A DNA stretch of 64,000 bases from Bradyrhizobium nanningense (lineage in GTDB: Bacteria; Pseudomonadota; Alphaproteobacteria; Rhizobiales; Xanthobacteraceae): contig NZ_LBJC01000002.1 in NCBI RefSeq assembly GCF_004114535.1, forward strand, positions 124,001 to 188,000, read 5' to 3'. Numbering within the stretch: position 1 is the stretch's first letter; every line of letters starts with the position of its first letter. The notes under the pieces are model-generated. The model saw only the letters and a program-made list of their open reading frames with translations, searched no databases and was not told the origin of the DNA. This document shows positions 30,714 to 39,129 of the stretch, one piece after another. Both the position numbers and the translations under genes were made by a program.

Positions 30714-31562
30714 TTAGAGCCCAGCCGACGCGTCGATCTCGACGCTGGCTTCCACCTGCACCTCGACCTCGGTCACCGCAAACAGATCCTGCACCGGCTC
30801 GACAGTCCATGGCATGTGCTTGGCGCGCGCGGCCGCGACCGGGGCAAAGAAGCGGCGATGATGGATGGTGGGGCCGAGGCGGTCGAGCGCGTCGAGGTGT
30901 TCCGGGACGGCGTAGCCTTTGTGCTGCTCGAAGCCGTAGCCGGGGCAGTCCTGCGCCAGCGCACACATCAGGCGGTCCCGCGTCACCTTGGCGACGATGG
31001 AGGCCGCGGCGATCGACAGGACGATGCCGTCGCCGCCGATCACCGCCTCGCAGTCGCATTCGGTATCGAGCCGGTCGCGGCCATCGACGAAGACATGCCT
31101 GGGCGCCTCCGGCAGCGCCACCACGGCGCGCTTCAGCGCCCAGAGCGAGGCACGCAGGATGTTGTCGCGATCGATTCGCGAGGGCGAGGCGACGGCGACC
31201 GAGACCTGCGCGGTGGCGCAGATCTTGTCGAACAGCCTTTCCCGCTCCTCGGCCGTCAGGCGCTTGGAATCGTCGATGCCGCGCGGGATGCGGTCGGGGT
31301 CGAGAATCACCGCAGCTGCCACCACGGGACCTGCGAGCGGCCCGCGGCCGGCCTCGTCGCAGCCGGCGACCGGCCAGACGCCGCGCTTGATCAGCGCGCG
31401 CTCGCGGCGAAAGCTTGGGGGAGCGACGGCAATGATACCTTTCTTGCCGGCGGGAGCGACCGTTGCTTTGGCCGCAGCCGTTTTGGCGGGCGCTGCCTTC
31501 TTCGCAGCTGCCTTCTGAGGCGCGTCTTTGGCCGGCTTCGTCGCGGACTTGTCCCGAATCAT
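30714..31562 (-). CDS. rnhB: Ribonuclease HII with Lys/Ala-rich N-terminal extension
   Basis: 282 residues. The first ~55 residues are Lys/Ala/Pro-rich ([17 protein letters not shown]), not part of the enzyme; the catalytic domain follows with [16 protein letters not shown] (first acidic residues), [14 protein letters not shown] and [15 protein letters not shown]. RNase HII removes ribonucleotides from DNA and RNA primers. Typical length is about 200-230, so the extension is real and resembles that of PpdK. Start at ATG 31562; ribosome binding site weak. Confidence 0.93.
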   Translation of the reverse strand: MIRDKSATKPAKDAPQKAAAKKAAPAKTAAAKATVAPAGKKGIIAVAPPSFRRERALIKRGVWPVAGCDEAGRGPLAGPVVAAAVILDPDRIPRGIDDSKRLTAEERERLFDKICATAQVSVAVASPSRIDRDNILRASLWALKRAVVALPEAPRHVFVDGRDRLDTECDCEAVIGGDGIVLSIAAASIVAKVTRDRLMCALAQDCPGYGFEQHKGYAVPEHLDALDRLGPTIHHRRFFAPVAAARAKHMPWTVEPVQDLFAVTEVEVQVEASVEIDASAGL

Positions 31563-31635
31563 GGCCGCGATCGTGCGCAAGCGGCCCGGCCTGCGCAACC
31601 GGGAACCTCTCGCAATTCCCGTTATTCAGGCCGCC

Positions 31636-32091
31636 CTACACGGCCAGATGCACCCGCCTGTCGGCGCCGACATCGATGCCGGGGGCAACTACGACCTCCC
31701 AAGGATGGCCGTCGGGGTCGGCGAAATACCCGGAATAGCCGCCATAATCCGTCTCGTGCGCCGCCTTCACCAGCTTCGCCCCCTTGCCGAGGGCGAAGGC
31801 CATGACCGCATCGACCTCCTCACGCGTAGCGCAGTTCCAGGCGAGCGTCATGCCGCGGAAGGCCTGCGGCCTCGGCTGGTCCGGCAACGCCGCGTCGGCC
31901 GCGAGCTGATCCCAGCGATACAAGGCGAGCACCGGACCACCGGTGTCGTAGAACGCAACCGCCTCGCCGGTCGCCTTCAGCCGGCGCGAGAAACCGAGCG
32001 CGTCGTAAAAAGCGATGCTGGCGCGGATGTTGCTGACGCCGAGCGTAATGACGGTCAGCCGCGGCACCGGCATGTTGAGTTGATTGACCAT
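31636..32091 (-). CDS. VOC family protein (glyoxalase/bleomycin-resistance fold)
   Basis: 151 residues, one vicinal-oxygen-chelate domain: RLTVITLGVSNIRASIAFYD at the start, VLALYRWDQLAADA in the middle, YSGYFADPDGHPWEVVV near the end, the last being the typical metal-ligand-containing strand. Reaction and substrate cannot be told from sequence. The start ATG at 32091 leaves 22 bases to the radical SAM stop at 32114, so the two are probably cotranscribed. Confidence 0.85.
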   Translation of the reverse strand: MVNQLNMPVPRLTVITLGVSNIRASIAFYDALGFSRRLKATGEAVAFYDTGGPVLALYRWDQLAADAALPDQPRPQAFRGMTLAWNCATREEVDAVMAFALGKGAKLVKAAHETDYGGYSGYFADPDGHPWEVVVAPGIDVGADRRVHLAV

Positions 32092-32113
32092 GCGACGCCT
32101 CTTCCACTCCCGA

Positions 32114-33280
32114 TCAGAACAGGCTGAGCTGATCGCCGTTCCGCTTCGGCCGCGCAAAGTGATCCGTCGTCAGCTTGGAGCGCCGCTTGTTGAGGCCGAG
32201 CCGCTCGCAGGCGATCTCGAAGCGGCGGCCGATGGTCCAGGCCATCGGTCCCGTACCCTTCATCCGCTCGCCCCATTTCGCGTCGTAGTCGCGCCCCCCG
32301 CGCATGTCGCGGATCAGGGTGAAGACGTGACGGTAGCGGTCCGGATAGTTCGCCATCAGCCATTCGCGGAAGAGATCGCGCACCTCCAGCGGCAGCCGCA
32401 GCAGCACATAGGAGGCTTCCTTGACGCCGGCATGGGCGGCGGCATCGAGAATGCGCTCGATCTCGGAATCGTTCAGCGCGGGGATCACGGGCGCGACCAT
32501 CACGGTGGTCGGGATGCCGGCATCCGACAGCTGCTTCAGCGCCTCCAGCCGCTTCGGCGGCGTCGCGGCGCGCGGCTCCATGGTGCGCGCCAGTTTCGGA
32601 TCGAGCGAGGTCACGGAGATCGCGACCTTGGCGAGGTTGCGCTTGGCCATCCGCGCGAGAATGTCGATGTCGCGCAGCACCAGCGCCGACTTGGTGACGA
32701 TGCCTACGGGATGGCCAGCACGTTCCAGCACCTCGAGGAGGCCGCGCATGATTTTGTGCTCGCGCTCGATCGGCTGGTAGGGATCGGTGTTGGTGCCGAT
32801 CGCGATCATCCGCGGCTCGTAACCGGGCGCGGCGAGTTCCTTCTCCAGCAGCGAAGGCGCCTCCGGCTTCACGAACAGTTTCGACTCGAAGTCGAGTCCC
32901 GGCGACAGGCCGAGATAAGCGTGGGTCGGCCGGGCGAAGCAGTAGACACAACCGTGCTCGCAGCCGCGATAGGGATTGATCGAGCGGTCGAAGCCGATGT
33001 CGGGTGAGTCGTTGCGGGTGATCACCTTGCGCGACGTGTCGACTGCGACCGTCGTCTTGAACGGCGGCAGCTCCTCCAGGCTCTGCCAGCCGTCGTCGAA
33101 TGCGACGCGTGCCTCGGCCTCGTAGCGGCCGCTGGCATTGGACTGCGCGCCCCGCCCTCGCCGGCGCGCGCGGTCGATGGCGACGCCGAGTTCCGGAAAA
33201 TCAGAGTCCGCACCCGCCGGCTCGGAGGGCGCCTTGACCGGCGGGTGCTTGAGAGCATGAGAGGATGCTGCTGGACTCAT
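32114..33280 (-). CDS. PA0069 family radical SAM protein
   Basis: 388 residues. Radical SAM cluster motif CEHGCVYCFARP (C-x3-C-x2-C) near residue 105, preceded by SINPYRG; later IAIGTNTDPYQPIE and ISVTSLDPKLARTMEPRAA. This is the SplB-like PA0069 branch; its reaction is unknown. C-terminal WTIGRRFEIACERLGL is typical for the family. The start at 33280 has a poor ribosome binding site. The VOC gene follows immediately. It diverges from the phosphoketolase gene. Confidence 0.88.
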   Translation of the reverse strand: MSPAASSHALKHPPVKAPSEPAGADSDFPELGVAIDRARRRGRGAQSNASGRYEAEARVAFDDGWQSLEELPPFKTTVAVDTSRKVITRNDSPDIGFDRSINPYRGCEHGCVYCFARPTHAYLGLSPGLDFESKLFVKPEAPSLLEKELAAPGYEPRMIAIGTNTDPYQPIEREHKIMRGLLEVLERAGHPVGIVTKSALVLRDIDILARMAKRNLAKVAISVTSLDPKLARTMEPRAATPPKRLEALKQLSDAGIPTTVMVAPVIPALNDSEIERILDAAAHAGVKEASYVLLRLPLEVRDLFREWLMANYPDRYRHVFTLIRDMRGGRDYDAKWGERMKGTGPMAWTIGRRFEIACERLGLNKRRSKLTTDHFARPKRNGDQLSLF

Positions 33281-33500
33281 GTAGCCAAGATAGCATGCAA
33301 AAAGAACAAATCAAGAACGCAAACAAAGAACTGAAGAACAACCCCATGCAAAGTAGGCGCGCCCAAATTTCGAGCGCGGTCCCTTGACCTCACGCAACAT
33401 GCCTGTCGCAACGATTCCGTTTGATGCCGTTCGGATCGATCGCGCCGGAACCTCGTTGGTGACGATCGCGGGGCTTCGCTCGGCAACAATCGGCAAGAAC

Positions 33501-35915
33501 ATGACAAATCAACAACAATCGGCTGCCGCGAGCAGCAATCTCGATCTGCTCGATCGCTACTGGCGCGCCGCAAACTACCTCTCCGTCGGGCAAATCTACC
33601 TGCTCGACAATCCCCTGCTGCGCGAGCCGTTGCGGGCCGAGCACATCAAGCCGCGCTTGCTCGGCCATTGGGGCACGACGCCCGGCCTGAACTTCATCTA
33701 TGCCCATCTCAACCGCGTGATCGGCGCGCTTGATATCGACGTGATCTATGTCTGCGGCCCCGGCCATGGCGGGCCGGGCATGGTCGCCAACACCTATCTG
33801 GAAGGCAGCTACAGCGAGATCTATCCCGACATCGCCCGCGATGCGGACGGAATGCGCAAGCTGTTCAGGCAATTCTCATTCCCAGGTGGCATTCCGAGCC
33901 ACGCCGCGCCGGAAACGCCCGGCTCGATCCACGAAGGCGGCGAGCTCGGCTACGCGCTGGTGCACGCCTATGGCGCGGCGCTGGACAACCCTGATTTGAT
34001 CGTCGCCTGCGTGGTCGGCGACGGCGAGGCCGAGACCGGCCCGTTGGCTGCGTCCTGGCACTCCAACAAGTTCATAAATCCCGCCCATGACGGCGCGGTG
34101 CTGCCGATCCTGCATCTCAACGGCTACAAGATCGCCAATCCGACCGTGCTGGGCCGGATGCCGGACGCCGAAATCCGCGATCTCTTTCGCGGCTTCGGCC
34201 ACGAGCCGCTGTTCGTCGAGGGCGACAATCCCAAATTGATGCACCAGGCCATGGCGGACGCGCTCGACGTCGCGCTCGTCAGCATCCGTTCGATTCAGCA
34301 GCACGCACGCGACGGGCGCGGAAGCGTCGAGCGGCCGCGCTGGCCGATGATCGTGCTGCGCAGCCCGAAGGGTTGGACCGGTCCGAAAGAGGTCGATGGC
34401 AAGAAGGTCGAGGGCTTTTGGCGCGCCCATCAGGTCCCCGTCGCGGGCTGCCGCGAAAATCCGGCGCACCTGAAAGTGCTCGAAGACTGGATGCGCAGCT
34501 ACGAGCCCGAAAAACTGTTCGATGCGAGCGGCGCCCTCGTTCCCGAGCTTCAGGCGCTCGCGCCTCATGGCGGCCGCCGCATGGGCGCCAACCCGCATGC
34601 CAATGGCGGCCTCCTGAAGAAAGAGCTGAAGCTGCCGGACTACCACAGTTTCGCGATCGAGGTGCCGCGGCCTGGCGGCGTCGTGGCCGAAGCGACGCGC
34701 GAGCTCGGCAAATTCCTGCGCGACGTCATCAGCCTCAACGCGAAGGAGCGCAACTTCCGTATCATGGGCCCGGACGAGACCGCGTCAAACCGGTTGGATG
34801 CGGTGTTCGAGGCGACCGAACGCGTCTGGATGGAGCCGATCGAATCTTACGACGTGCATCTCGCGCAAGATGGCCGCGTCATGGAGGTGCTGAGCGAGCA
34901 TCTCTGCCAGGGCTGGCTCGAGGGCTATCTGCTCACGGGCAGGCACGGCTTCTTCTCCTGCTACGAGGCCTTCATCCACATCGTCGATTCCATGTTCAAC
35001 CAGCACGCCAAATGGCTGAAGGTCACGCGCGACCTGCCATGGCGGCGCCCGATCGCCTCGCTCAATTATCTCCTGACCTCGCATGTCTGGCGTCAGGATC
35101 ACAACGGCTTCAGCCATCAGGACCCCGGCTTCGTCGATCTCGTCGCCAACAAGAAGGCCGACATCGTCCGCATCTACTTCCCGCCGGATGCCAACACGCT
35201 GCTGTGGATCGCCGACCATTGCCTGCGCACCTACAACCGCATCAACGTCATCGTCGCCGGCAAGCAGCCGGCGCCGCAATGGCTGTCGATGCGGGACGCC
35301 GCCACGCATTGCGATGCCGGGATCGGCATCTGGAGCTGGGCGGGGACGGAGAAAGCTGGCAGCGAACCGGACGTCGTGATGGCCTGCGCCGGCGATGTAC
35401 CGACGCTGGAGACGCTCGCCGCCGTCGACCTCTTGCGCAAGGCACTTCCGGATTTGAAGATCCGCGTCGTCAACGTCGTCGACCTCATGACGCTGCAACC
35501 GAAGGATCAGCATCCGCACGGCCTGTCCGACCGCGACTTCGACAGCCTGTTCACGCGCGACAAGCCTGTCATCTTCGCCTATCACGGCTATCCCTATTTG
35601 ATCCATCGGCTGACCTATAACCGCACCAACCATAGCGGCATGCATGTGCGCGGCTTTGCCGAGGAAGGCACCACGACGACGCCGTTCGACATGGTCGTGC
35701 TCAACGAGCTCGACCGCTACCACCTCGCGATCGAGGCGATCGAGCGCGTGCCCGGACTCGCGGCCAAGGCCGCGCAGGCCAAGCAGCAGTTCCGCGACAA
35801 GTTGATCGAGCATTCGCGCTATGTGCGGGAGCACGGCGAGGATATGCCGGAGATCCGCGACTGGGTCTGGTCCAACAGTTCCGGCGGCAACACGCCTTCC
35901 GAAGCCGGCGACTAG
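33501..35915 (+). CDS. xfp: Xylulose-5-phosphate/fructose-6-phosphate phosphoketolase
   Basis: 804 residues; thiamine-diphosphate enzyme that splits X5P (or F6P) with Pi into acetyl-phosphate plus G3P (or E4P). Family residues: [55 protein letters not shown] (ThDP motif start), [11 protein letters not shown], and [16 protein letters not shown] start at ATG 33501; the frame is open to 33384 (TTG) but that stretch has no homology and no ribosome binding site. The next gene, ackA, is 2 bases away, so the product acetyl-phosphate is converted at once. First gene of the unusual cluster. Confidence 0.96.
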   Translation: MTNQQQSAAASSNLDLLDRYWRAANYLSVGQIYLLDNPLLREPLRAEHIKPRLLGHWGTTPGLNFIYAHLNRVIGALDIDVIYVCGPGHGGPGMVANTYLEGSYSEIYPDIARDADGMRKLFRQFSFPGGIPSHAAPETPGSIHEGGELGYALVHAYGAALDNPDLIVACVVGDGEAETGPLAASWHSNKFINPAHDGAVLPILHLNGYKIANPTVLGRMPDAEIRDLFRGFGHEPLFVEGDNPKLMHQAMADALDVALVSIRSIQQHARDGRGSVERPRWPMIVLRSPKGWTGPKEVDGKKVEGFWRAHQVPVAGCRENPAHLKVLEDWMRSYEPEKLFDASGALVPELQALAPHGGRRMGANPHANGGLLKKELKLPDYHSFAIEVPRPGGVVAEATRELGKFLRDVISLNAKERNFRIMGPDETASNRLDAVFEATERVWMEPIESYDVHLAQDGRVMEVLSEHLCQGWLEGYLLTGRHGFFSCYEAFIHIVDSMFNQHAKWLKVTRDLPWRRPIASLNYLLTSHVWRQDHNGFSHQDPGFVDLVANKKADIVRIYFPPDANTLLWIADHCLRTYNRINVIVAGKQPAPQWLSMRDAATHCDAGIGIWSWAGTEKAGSEPDVVMACAGDVPTLETLAAVDLLRKALPDLKIRVVNVVDLMTLQPKDQHPHGLSDRDFDSLFTRDKPVIFAYHGYPYLIHRLTYNRTNHSGMHVRGFAEEGTTTTPFDMVVLNELDRYHLAIEAIERVPGLAAKAAQAKQQFRDKLIEHSRYVREHGEDMPEIRDWVWSNSSGGNTPSEAGD

Positions 35916-35917
35916 CC

Positions 35918-37108
35918 ATGTCGGACACAGTCCTCGTCCTCAACTCGGGATCGTCGAGCATCAAGTTCGGCCTGTTCGACATCTCGGCGGCTGAGCCCAT
36001 CCTGCTTTGCAAGGGCCTGCTCGACGAGCACGAGGCAAATCCCCGCCTCGTCGTCAAGAGTCCGGCGGGCGAAGACCTGTTCGCGACACGAAAGGAGGCA
36101 CCGGATGCCGACGGCGGCCATTTGTTCGCCGAGGTGCTCGCCTTCATCGAGGAGAGGTTCGGCACACACAGCCTGCGCGCCGCTGGTCACCGTATCGTCC
36201 ACGGCGGACCGGATTATTCAGGTCCGGTCGCACTGACCGACGAGGTCACCGCGAAGCTGGCGGCATTGACGCCGCTGGCGCCGCTGCACCAGCCGCGGAG
36301 CCTCGCGCCCGTTCGCGCGCTTGCGGCGATCCGGCCTGAGCTGACGCAGATCGCCTGCTTCGACACCGCCTTCCACCATGGCCTCGCGCCGCCCGCACGC
36401 CGCTTCGCGATTCCGCGGCGCTATGAGCAGCGCGGCGTCCGACGCTACGGTTTCCACGGCCTCTCCTTCGAATATGTCGCAGGCCGCCTTGCCGAGATTG
36501 CGCCGGAGCTCGTCGCCAAGCGCAGCGTCATCGCGCATCTCGGCAACGGCGCCAGCCTGTGCGCGTTGCGCCACGGCCGCAGCGTCGACACCACGATGGC
36601 ACTGACGCCGCTGGACGGTCTCGTGATGGGCACCCGATGCGGCACGATCGATCCCGGCGTGCTGCTCTATCTGCAACAGCACGAGAAGATGTCGGTGGAG
36701 CAGGTCCAGCACCTGCTCTATCACGAGTCCGGTCTCCTCGGCGTCTCCGGCATCTCTGCCGACATGCGAACGTTGCTGGCGAGCGGTGAGGTCGGAGCGC
36801 GGGAGGCTGTCGATCTCTTTACTTTCCGCGCGGCGCAGCAAGTCGCGATGATGGCCACCACACTCGGCGGGCTCGATTGCCTGGTCTTCACCGGCGGCAT
36901 CGGCGAGCACGCCAAGGAGATTCGCAGTGCGATCTGCGAGCGGCTCGGCTGGCTCGGCGTGCACATCGATGCTGCGGCGAATGACGCGGCGCGCGAGCGC
37001 ATCAACAGCGGCGGCAGCGCTGTCGATGTGTTCGCCATCCCGACCGATGAAGAGATGACGATTGCGCGGCATTGCGCTGCTCTGATCCGCGAACGTCACG
37101 TCACGTGA
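35918..37108 (+). CDS. ackA: Acetate kinase
   Basis: 396 residues; transfers the phosphoryl group of acetyl-phosphate to ADP. Visible: LVLNSGSSSIKFGLFD (phosphate 1), GHRIVHGGPDYSG, FDTAFHHGLAPPARR, RRYGFHGLSFEYVA, IAHLGNGASLCAL, MALTPLDGLVMGTRCG, and FTGGIGEHAKEIR (phosphate 2). Translationally linked to xfp (TAG-CC-ATG). With it, this forms the two-step route from sugar phosphate to acetate with ATP gain. An 82-base gap, with a small GC hairpin near 37135-37160, separates it from the next gene. Confidence 0.96.
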   Translation: MSDTVLVLNSGSSSIKFGLFDISAAEPILLCKGLLDEHEANPRLVVKSPAGEDLFATRKEAPDADGGHLFAEVLAFIEERFGTHSLRAAGHRIVHGGPDYSGPVALTDEVTAKLAALTPLAPLHQPRSLAPVRALAAIRPELTQIACFDTAFHHGLAPPARRFAIPRRYEQRGVRRYGFHGLSFEYVAGRLAEIAPELVAKRSVIAHLGNGASLCALRHGRSVDTTMALTPLDGLVMGTRCGTIDPGVLLYLQQHEKMSVEQVQHLLYHESGLLGVSGISADMRTLLASGEVGAREAVDLFTFRAAQQVAMMATTLGGLDCLVFTGGIGEHAKEIRSAICERLGWLGVHIDAAANDAARERINSGGSAVDVFAIPTDEEMTIARHCAALIRERHVT

Positions 37109-37190
37109 CATTTTTATGAATGATCTGCCGCAATGATGCCGCCGCGGTTTCGCGGCATAGAGAGCGCATCAATCATCGAGCGGATGGATC

Positions 37191-39119
37191 ATGAAGACCC
37201 ACATCATCGAAGAGCTCGGACAAGGCGGCATCCTGCTGCCCGCACTGGTGGCAGAGGGGCTCGCCGCCAACGACCGCATCAAGGTGCGGATGAGCGCACT
37301 GCAGGCGGCAGCCCAACATGCGCAAGACCCGGACCGGCCCGCAAGTGACCTTGGCGTCGAAAGCCGGACTGCGGGCATCGCCCCCGCCGGGATCGCGGCG
37401 CTGATCGGCGGCGCACATCTGATCGGACAGGGCCGGCTCGCAGCCCCTGATCTTGCGACGCTGATGCAGGAGATTTCGGACGATACGGCGACCATGATCC
37501 GCGCCGTCGGCGCTGGCGCAGCGAGCGAAGGCGAGCGAGCGCAGGCGCGCCTCGACACGATCCGCGCGGCCGGCCTGCTAGACCCCGCCGGGGAGATCGC
37601 GATGTCCCACATCGCGCGTCTGACCGGCGTGGCTGATGCAGGCGGCGACAGCCTGCATCGACTCGTCATGGATCTGCACAAGCAGCTCAACAGGCTGGCA
37701 ACAAGTTGCTCGGAAGAGGCGCTTGACGGCGCCCACGTCTTCGGCCTGCACAGCGAGGACCGGCCGGCTGTCGCTGCTTTCATGAAAGGCCTGAACGCGA
37801 CGCGCGGCCTCAAGTTCAATCATCCAGGCCTCGATACCATGGCCACGCGCGCCGATGGCCGGCTGCTGATCCAGAACGACATCGGCACTACGGACGCCCA
37901 TGTCGTCGTGATCGCGGTGAAGAAGAACGCAGTCACGGTCACCTACACCGACGTGCATCTGGCACGCGCGAAATTCTTCATTTCCCTGTTCGACAAATTC
38001 GAGGCGATTTGGAGCGGGCTCGATCGTCACACCGCAGGTGGCCTCGGCAAAGACAATTCCTTCTATCTCGTCACCGGCCAGTATCAGGCCGGAAACGCCG
38101 CCGATCGCAACGAATTCCTCGCGACGGTCGGTGCCGCGCTGGTCTTTCTGATCGACTGGAATAAGGCGCGCAAGCTGCTCAGAACCTGGGTTGCCAAGGA
38201 GGACGCGGCACACATCCTGGAATGGGCTGCGGGTCAGCGGATCGGCCATCGCGGCTTTCTCGAGCTTGGCGGCAACGATCTGCTGGGTTCGGCGGTCCGG
38301 AACGCCGCCCCGACGCGGATCGGCTTCGGCGAGCGGCTCGACCAGGCGCTCGGCCGCAGCGCCGCGATCGATTTCCTGAAGGCGTCGCTGCGCGCCTCCA
38401 CCGAGGCATTGCTCGCGGGCCGCTCGGTCCGGACGGTGCGCGACCAGATCGAAGCTGATCTGATGCGGCACCTGGATCGCGTCGATGGGGCTTTGCTGGC
38501 AGCGGTGTTGCGTCAGATCGGCCTCGCCCAGGATCTGGTCGCGGCGATCTCGCGCCATCTCGCCGCGTTGCGGGCCGGTCAGGCTGCCGACGGACGGCTG
38601 CTGACGCAGCGCTGCGGCGCAATCGAGCGGAAGGCGGACAGAATCGCCTTCGAGAGCCGCAACGAGGTCGACCGCCTCAATGCGCGGCCGCTGATCGGAC
38701 AATTGATCGATCGCGCCGAGGAAGCCGTCGACGAACTGGAGCAGGCCGCATTCATCGCCTCGCTGATGCCGGAGAAGACCGATCCAGCCCTGCTGACATC
38801 GTTGGCTGAACTTTGCGCGGTGGCGGCGACCGCGACCGAAGTCGCCGCGAGCGGCGTCGCCGCCGCGATCGACGTGCCGGAGGGACGGCACGCCGATTCG
38901 GAGGACGCGCTCTCCGCTGTGACCCGTCTGATCGATGCCGAACATGCCGCCGACGACCGCGAACGTGCGACGACGGCACTGGTCTTCTGCGGCGGCTTCG
39001 ACGTCGCGACCTCGCTGTCGGTGATCGAGCTCGCTCGTGCCGTCGAACGCGCCACCGACCGCTTCGCCGCGTTCGGTCATCTGCTCCGCCGTCATATCAT
39101 GATCGATCTCGCAGCTTGA
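37191..39119 (+). CDS. Protein of unknown function with PhoU/DUF47-like C-terminus
   Basis: 642 residues; I do not recognise the whole protein. Residues ~1-165 look helical. A middle part (~175-460) holds MKGLNATRGLKFNHPGLD and NDIGTTDAHVVVIAVKKNAV, of no family known to me. Residues ~470-640 resemble PhoU/DUF47 helical bundles: IERKADRIAFESRNEV, IGQLIDRAEEAVDELEQAA, a spaced second repeat DAEHAADDRERATTAL and ELARAVERATDRFAAFGHLL, comparable to the E-x-E-A-D and D-x2-ED patterns. No membrane segment or signal peptide. It lies between ackA and a half-PPDK, 10 bases before the latter, so the last two are clearly coupled. Role inferred, not shown. Confidence 0.85.
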   Translation: MKTHIIEELGQGGILLPALVAEGLAANDRIKVRMSALQAAAQHAQDPDRPASDLGVESRTAGIAPAGIAALIGGAHLIGQGRLAAPDLATLMQEISDDTATMIRAVGAGAASEGERAQARLDTIRAAGLLDPAGEIAMSHIARLTGVADAGGDSLHRLVMDLHKQLNRLATSCSEEALDGAHVFGLHSEDRPAVAAFMKGLNATRGLKFNHPGLDTMATRADGRLLIQNDIGTTDAHVVVIAVKKNAVTVTYTDVHLARAKFFISLFDKFEAIWSGLDRHTAGGLGKDNSFYLVTGQYQAGNAADRNEFLATVGAALVFLIDWNKARKLLRTWVAKEDAAHILEWAAGQRIGHRGFLELGGNDLLGSAVRNAAPTRIGFGERLDQALGRSAAIDFLKASLRASTEALLAGRSVRTVRDQIEADLMRHLDRVDGALLAAVLRQIGLAQDLVAAISRHLAALRAGQAADGRLLTQRCGAIERKADRIAFESRNEVDRLNARPLIGQLIDRAEEAVDELEQAAFIASLMPEKTDPALLTSLAELCAVAATATEVAASGVAAAIDVPEGRHADSEDALSAVTRLIDAEHAADDRERATTALVFCGGFDVATSLSVIELARAVERATDRFAAFGHLLRRHIMIDLAA

Positions 39120-39129
39120 GGAAGCCAAA

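Noticed and set aside
28896..31805. Long plus-strand frame across the glycosyltransferase and rnhB genes
   Set aside because: It spans two minus-strand genes and a palindromic repeat, and its product is Arg/Gln/His-rich low-complexity sequence.
33384..33500. Upstream TTG start for phosphoketolase
   Set aside because: The extra 39 residues have no family similarity and TTGACC there looks as much like a -35 box as a start codon.
33281..33500. FixK-type box (TTGAT-N4-ATCAA) before xfp
   Set aside because: I looked because oxygen control would make sense; only TTGAT and GATCG with wrong spacing are present.
37130..37165. Terminator between ackA and the 37191 gene
   Set aside because: A GC hairpin (ATGCCGC ... 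GCGGCAT) is visible but no T-run follows, so it is weak evidence that transcription stops there.
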